Assembly: GCA_027698105.1 (NCBI GenBank)
Contig: JAQERH010000005.1
Location: forward strand, 1-64,000
Direction of reading: 5' to 3'
DNA: 64,000 nt
Source of the DNA: Lachnospiraceae bacterium AM93-12TA
GTDB taxonomy: Bacteria; Bacillota; Clostridia; Lachnospirales; Lachnospiraceae
In this document: in pieces, positions 60,395 through 64,000 of the stretch
Layout: each line of letters starts with the position of its first letter
How positions within the stretch are numbered: the stretch's first letter is position 1
Program-made: the position numbers and the translations under genes
Notes under the pieces: generated by a model
Database searches by the model: none
The model's input: only the letters and a program-made list of their open reading frames with translations
What the model was told of the DNA's origin: nothing

Positions 60395-60940
60395 ATGCAG
60401 TGTATTGGAAGACTCAGAACCTGCTTCCGGGAACCTGGAGGAAAACAGGTTATAGTGATTGAAACCGATGATCCGGTGCTCGCACAGGCGGACGCAGTCC
60501 GCGGGAAGCGCCTCGCGGTCACATTAAAACCTTACCGTCCTCCCAGAAGCCTAAACGCAAACGCATATGCCTGGGGCCTGATATCCAGGTTAGCAGCTAA
60601 AATGTCTACCAAGGAGCAGGTATGGACAAAGAATGAGATGTACCAGGAAATGCTGTCCCGTTACGGCGAGGCAGAGTTGGATGAGAGCGGGAACCCGAAG
60701 CACTTCCTGGCCAAGGTAGAGATAGATCCTGCAAAGTTCGGCGCCGCCTGCCGGCCGATAGGAGTCATGTGGCAGGATGGAGAGCGCTATGTGGCCTATG
60801 AATCAATCAAAGGAAGCAGTCAGTATGACAGTGCAGAGATGTCCCGGTTTCTGGACGGCATTATTTCGGAATGCCGGGAGCAGGGAATCGATACGATATC
60901 AGCGGAGGAACTGGAGAGACTTAAGAGGAGCTGGCGATGA
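60395..60940 (+). CDS. NinB-like phage recombination protein
   Basis: A 181-aa protein with the NinB/YqaN-type core (RSLNANAYAWGLISRLAAKM, then QYDSAEMSRFLDGIISECRE). NinB in lambda binds ssDNA and acts in recombination. Overlaps the HNH-like gene (ATGA). No close sequence check was possible. Confidence 0.7.
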   Translation: MQCIGRLRTCFREPGGKQVIVIETDDPVLAQADAVRGKRLAVTLKPYRPPRSLNANAYAWGLISRLAAKMSTKEQVWTKNEMYQEMLSRYGEAELDESGNPKHFLAKVEIDPAKFGAACRPIGVMWQDGERYVAYESIKGSSQYDSAEMSRFLDGIISECREQGIDTISAEELERLKRSWR

Positions 60941-61221
60941 TAAAAAAGAGCGTATTAGTAGACGATATGGAACACTGCGTGGTAACCGGCAGTTCCAGGG
61001 TCGAGATCCACCATGTATTCAACGGGCCCTGCCGGAAGCTGTCGGAGAAATATCATTTTGTGATTCCTCTCCGGCCGGACTGGCACAATATGCAGCCGTA
61101 CAGCATCCACATGGATCAGAAATTTGATGAGTCCTGGAAGCAGTACGCACAGGCCTACTATGAAGAGCATATTGGAACCAGGGAAGACTTCCGAAGGGAG
61201 TTTGGAAAATCGTATTTATAA
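60937..61221 (+). CDS. HNH-like phage nuclease-type protein
   Basis: A 94-aa protein with VEIHHVFNGPCRKLSEKYHF and PLRPDWHN, the His-rich beta-beta-alpha arrangement of small phage HNH proteins usually found next to NinB-type genes. The Cys residues of the usual zinc knuckle are reduced. The start overlaps the NinB-like gene by 4 bp. Confidence 0.7.
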   Translation: MIKKSVLVDDMEHCVVTGSSRVEIHHVFNGPCRKLSEKYHFVIPLRPDWHNMQPYSIHMDQKFDESWKQYAQAYYEEHIGTREDFRREFGKSYL

Positions 61222-61303
61222 CCAGTGGTCAGATTTCGGTAATATATCACAAATATTCAGGATGTCATTGGTGATTCGCCGGATACCGGCAGAAAGGAAA
61301 ACG

Positions 61304-61753
61304 ATGGGAAGAAACGCAGAATTTGACACCCTGGCAGGGGGGGAGCTGAATGCTCAATTCCGCCAGGCTATCCGCCTGGTAGGCAGAAATATCATGGATC
61401 CCAATATGGATCCGGCAGCCTCCCGCGGAATTACAGTGACGTTAAGTTTTAAGCCCCGCGGGGATGGAACAGTGGGCCTGGGATTTAAAGTGGTTCCAAA
61501 GTTGGCAGGTCCGGCCAAGGTGGAGACGACGCTGCTGATTGGCCAGGACATCCGCACCGGCCAGGTGTCGATGCAGGAGCCGGGAGAAATCAGCCGGCCG
61601 GTAGTCGTGGAGGCAGAAGAAGTAAGAGATTACGATCCGGATACCGGAGAAATTTATGAACAGCCCCCGATTGATTTAAGGGCGAAGAGATGGAAAGGAG
61701 AAGCGGATGGAAGAATCAAGAGATGTGATGGAGTATCTGGAGAGTCTGGTTAA
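61304..61753 (+). CDS. Phage replication-terminator-like protein
   Basis: A 149-aa protein whose start (NAEFDTLAGGELNAQF) and core (NIMDPNMDPAASRGITVTLS then FKP) match proteins annotated as replication terminator proteins in Firmicute phages. Start chosen at ATG 61304 behind AAAGGA; an ATG at 61262 is possible. It overlaps the DUF2303 gene by 47 bp. Confidence 0.7.
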   Translation: MGRNAEFDTLAGGELNAQFRQAIRLVGRNIMDPNMDPAASRGITVTLSFKPRGDGTVGLGFKVVPKLAGPAKVETTLLIGQDIRTGQVSMQEPGEISRPVVVEAEEVRDYDPDTGEIYEQPPIDLRAKRWKGEADGRIKRCDGVSGESG

Positions 61754-62459
61754 AAGAGCGGAGACTCCCAGAGTGATGGAAATTTGCGGAAAGACCTATG
61801 TGGACAAGCGCATGGAGCGCTACGATGTTGCTCCCAAGGCCCGCGCAGTAGCAGCCCACACCCTGACAGCATTGTTAGACTACATTGAAAACTGTGCGGA
61901 GGAGTTTCCGCTTGGCAGCCGGATGATTGTACATATCGTAGACCCGATGACTGTCCGTCTGATGTCTCAGCTGGACAAGGAGCGGACCAGAGAGACGCTC
62001 TTTGAGTCGGAGGCAGAGGTATCCTGCTTCCGGTTTAACCAGTGGTATGACCAGGAAAGTTTTATGATTGCCCTGCAGTCCAATTTTGTCAAAAACGAGG
62101 ACCTGGAGCTGGTAATGAAGCTGTCCGGAAACATTGTCAGTAGGAATGAGCAGGCCTATGCAGATGACGGGATTTCCCAGTCGGCCACCATGAATGTAGG
62201 CGTGGCGAGTAAGGCGCCGGTTCTTGTACCAAACCCGGTAACACTGATTCCGTTTCGGACGTTCCAGGAGGTGGAGCAGCCAGAGAGTCAGTTCGTGTTC
62301 CGCATCGGCGAGCAGAACGGAGCTCCTGCCTTTAAATTGGTGGAAGCAGAGGGAGGCCTCTGGAGATTAAAAGCAATCAATCAGTTAAAAGAGTACATCT
62401 CAAACGTGCTGAAAGACCTCCCAGAAGAAATATCTGGTGATGTGGTAGTGATTGGATAA
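61707..62459 (+). CDS. DUF2303 phage protein
   Basis: A 250-aa soluble protein with the DUF2303 layout: KARAVAAHTLTALLDYIEN, the FNQWYDQESFMIALQSNFV region, and a beta-rich C-terminal half (SQFVFRIGEQNGAPAFKLVE). Common beside phage recombination/replication genes; function unknown. The ATG follows GGAAAGGAG. Confidence 0.85.
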   Translation: MEESRDVMEYLESLVKRAETPRVMEICGKTYVDKRMERYDVAPKARAVAAHTLTALLDYIENCAEEFPLGSRMIVHIVDPMTVRLMSQLDKERTRETLFESEAEVSCFRFNQWYDQESFMIALQSNFVKNEDLELVMKLSGNIVSRNEQAYADDGISQSATMNVGVASKAPVLVPNPVTLIPFRTFQEVEQPESQFVFRIGEQNGAPAFKLVEAEGGLWRLKAINQLKEYISNVLKDLPEEISGDVVVIG

Positions 62460-62487
62460 CAGGTCGGATGAGGCCGGTGTCAGTTTC

Positions 62488-62618
62488 CCTGTCAGAGCCG
62501 CCATCTACCCATTTTCTGTCGCCGTTTTCGGATTGCGGCAGCGAATGAATCCGTTCCTTCCGTCTGCGAGACGTAAGCCTTTCGTTCGGCGGGAACACTG
62601 ATTTGTAGATGGGACAGG
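62488..62618 (+). ncRNA. Candidate multibranched structured RNA (or replication-origin structure)
   Basis: A gene-free 214-bp gap folds well. P1 is CCTGTC (62488-62493) with GACAGG (62613-62618) and CCATCTAC (62501-62508) with GTAGATGG (62605-62612). P2 is CTGTCGC/GCGGCAG (62516-62522/62535-62541, one G-U). P3 is GTTCC/GGAAC (62553-62557/62592-62596), enclosing P4 CGTCT-GCG-AGACG (62561-62573) and P5 GCC/GGC (62577-62579/62588-62590). There is no ORF on the plus strand. I recognise no known RNA family. Confidence 0.5.
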
Positions 62619-62673
62619 CCTGATAGGGAGAAGCTGGCAGCAGCCGGCCGTCCAGGCAGGAAAAGAGGGACAT

Positions 62674-63561
62674 ATGGCAAAAGAGGGAATAGAGTATTTC
62701 CCCCTTAATTGCCGGCTCGATGAAAAATTTGAACTGATAGAAGCAGAATTTGGATTAAAAGGATTTGCAGTAATCGTCAAGCTGCTCCAGCGGATTTATG
62801 GAGAGCATGGTTATTACTGTGAATGGAATGAGGATATCGCCCTTCTGTTTGCGAGACAGGTTCTTTCCTGCAGCGGGGCGAACAATTTAATAGCCAGCAT
62901 TGTGGCGGCTTCTGTCAGGCGGGGTATCTTTGACCAGACACTTTTTGATAAATATGGGATTTTGACTTCCAGGGGAATCCAGAAGCGGTACCTGGAAATT
63001 ACCTATAAACGCAAAAAAGTGGAGATGGAAAAAGCGTACCTTTTATTAAGTGATGCCGAAATTAAGGGAAATGTCACCATTTTGGACAAAAATGATGACA
63101 GAAACGATAAAAATGACGACAGAAACGGACAAAGGAAAGTAAAGGAAAGTAAAGGAAATAATAGAAGAGTCGCCGGTCCCGTTCCGGCCCGGACGACGGA
63201 CCTGACTCCGTTTGATTTAAATTGTACAAAGAAGCTTATCCAGGCAGTTAAAAACCAGCTGCCGGGAGCTAAGGTTCCGGAGACAGAAACAGAGATAGAA
63301 AAGTGGGCCTGCCACGTGGAGAGGATGAGACGGCTGGATAAACGGACCGAAGCAGACATCACAGAAGCGTTGCAGTACGCCATTACGGATCCGTTTTGGA
63401 AAACCAACATCCGATCCACAGCAAAACTCAGAGAGAAATTTGAGACATTGATTTTACAGGCGCGGCAGAGACCGGGCTGGCAGGGAGGAGGTACAAAGGA
63501 TGCAAATGAATCTAAAGCCTGGGGATCACACCGTGATTACTACAGCATGTACCGAGCTTGA
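62674..63561 (+). CDS. DUF4373 (Lin1244/Lin1753-type) phage replication protein
   Basis: A 295-aa protein. The N-terminal DUF4373 domain (about residues 1-105; EYFPLNCRLDEKFELIEAEF, GLKGFAVIVKLLQRIYGEHG) resembles DnaD-type replication initiators. A short Asp/Asn/Lys repeat linker (NDDRNDKNDDRNGQ near 145-158) and a C-terminal helical domain follow. The next gene is DnaC-like, overlapping by 62 bp, which supports an initiator/loader pair. Confidence 0.85.
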   Translation: MAKEGIEYFPLNCRLDEKFELIEAEFGLKGFAVIVKLLQRIYGEHGYYCEWNEDIALLFARQVLSCSGANNLIASIVAASVRRGIFDQTLFDKYGILTSRGIQKRYLEITYKRKKVEMEKAYLLLSDAEIKGNVTILDKNDDRNDKNDDRNGQRKVKESKGNNRRVAGPVPARTTDLTPFDLNCTKKLIQAVKNQLPGAKVPETETEIEKWACHVERMRRLDKRTEADITEALQYAITDPFWKTNIRSTAKLREKFETLILQARQRPGWQGGGTKDANESKAWGSHRDYYSMYRA

Positions 63562-64000
63562 TGCGGTGGTAGTAAGCGTAAACCGATATGAGTATGGCAA
63601 GACCGCCGGCTGGGAAGTCGTCTATGATATCCCCGGTTACGGCATTACGCAGCCCTACTGGTATGACGACCACACCAGTTTCGCGGAAGTGAGACGTACC
63701 CGATCCGGAATTCCGGTGGAGTACGTGTATAAGCGGGGGAATGATTTTAAATGGGACTATTACGGTGACGAGACCGAGATGATAAAAAAGATTGCCCATT
63801 CGTTTGTGGCCAGATATGAGGAGTTTCGCCGGTCTGGACGTGGACTCTATATCTGCTCCCAAACGAAGGGAAGCGGAAAAACACTCCTGGCCTGCTGTCT
63901 GGCCAACGAGGTGATAGAGCGCTATAACGCGGTTGTAAAATTTATCCAGGTCCTGGATTATATCGACCTGGTAAAGAAAAAAGGCGAGGGAGTCTCTGAG
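63500..64000 (+). CDS. DnaC-like ATPase (helicase loader), truncated by the window end
   Basis: 167 codons visible, open at the right edge. An N-terminal part unlike classical DnaC (about residues 1-85) is followed by a P-loop, CSQTKGSGKTLLACCLANEV near 122, as in phage DnaC/IstB-type ATPases. The ATG follows GGGAGGAGG and lies inside the DUF4373 gene in another frame. Helicase-loader role inferred from context. Confidence 0.75.
   Translation, partial: MQMNLKPGDHTVITTACTELDAVVVSVNRYEYGKTAGWEVVYDIPGYGITQPYWYDDHTSFAEVRRTRSGIPVEYVYKRGNDFKWDYYGDETEMIKKIAHSFVARYEEFRRSGRGLYICSQTKGSGKTLLACCLANEVIERYNAVVKFIQVLDYIDLVKKKGEGVSE

Noticed and set aside
1..64000. tRNA, rRNA genes and CRISPR arrays
   Set aside because: No cloverleaf-like arms, rRNA segments or regularly spaced repeats were recognised by reading; a tRNAscan/Infernal run would be needed to exclude them fully.

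Overview
The window looks like a chromosome segment of an anaerobic, endospore-forming Firmicute of the Lachnospiraceae (Clostridium cluster XIVa; Enterocloster/Lachnoclostridium-like). The reasons are the gene families and order (purB, purA, rex-acpS-nnr-alr-mazF, yebC, spoIID-spoIIQ, cotJC), strong AGGAGG ribosome sites, a T-box leader on ileS, and YesM/YesN-type sugar sensing. The species call is inference. No rRNA, tRNA or CRISPR array was recognised. || Backbone 1-18.2 kb: purB, a LysR regulator and purA; a secreted cell-wall-binding protein beside an ECF sigma/anti-sigma pair (SigV/RsiV-like); an ABC-F ATPase; the rex-acpS-nnr-alr-mazF run; a CNNM/CBS membrane protein; a MATE exporter; and yebC. 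|| Island 1, about 18.0-26.1 kb: a visibly AT-rich element of roughly 7.7 kb inserted at the 3' end of yebC. It is bounded by a 187-bp direct repeat of the yebC tail, and the right copy carries a 127-bp indel. It encodes a tyrosine integrase, a small serine resolvase, two pairs of tandem paralogues, and a cassette (23.0-25.5 kb) that diverges from a small XRE regulator across a promoter with a built-in palindromic operator. The cassette proteins are unrecognised. || Backbone 26.1-51.0 kb: nicotinate phosphoribosyltransferase; a three-gene sensor operon (YesN-type regulator, YesM-type kinase, periplasmic binding protein) next to an Mgl-type sugar ABC transporter whose promoter carries two direct repeats 22 bp apart; a T-box-controlled type-2-like ileS; glgP; spoIID-spoIIQ with plausible SigE and SigF promoters; a LUD protein; a CBS protein; TrkA/TrkH potassium uptake; and a Cys-rich protein behind a SigK-like promoter. 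|| Island 2, 51.58 kb to the window end: a prophage or phage-like element whose large serine integrase abuts cotJC, a spore-coat manganese-catalase gene that has lost its 5' end at the junction. This resembles sporulation-gene intervening elements such as skin. After the integrase come accessory genes (RhuM, Uma2, DUF4160/DUF2442), an ImmA/CI-like/Cro-like lysogeny switch with repeated operators, many small genes preceded by a recurring leader, a prohibitin-like gene split by an in-frame TAG, recombination and replication genes (NinB-like, HNH, RTP-like, DUF2303, DUF4373, DnaC-like), and an intergenic region that folds into a multibranched RNA candidate at 62488-62618.
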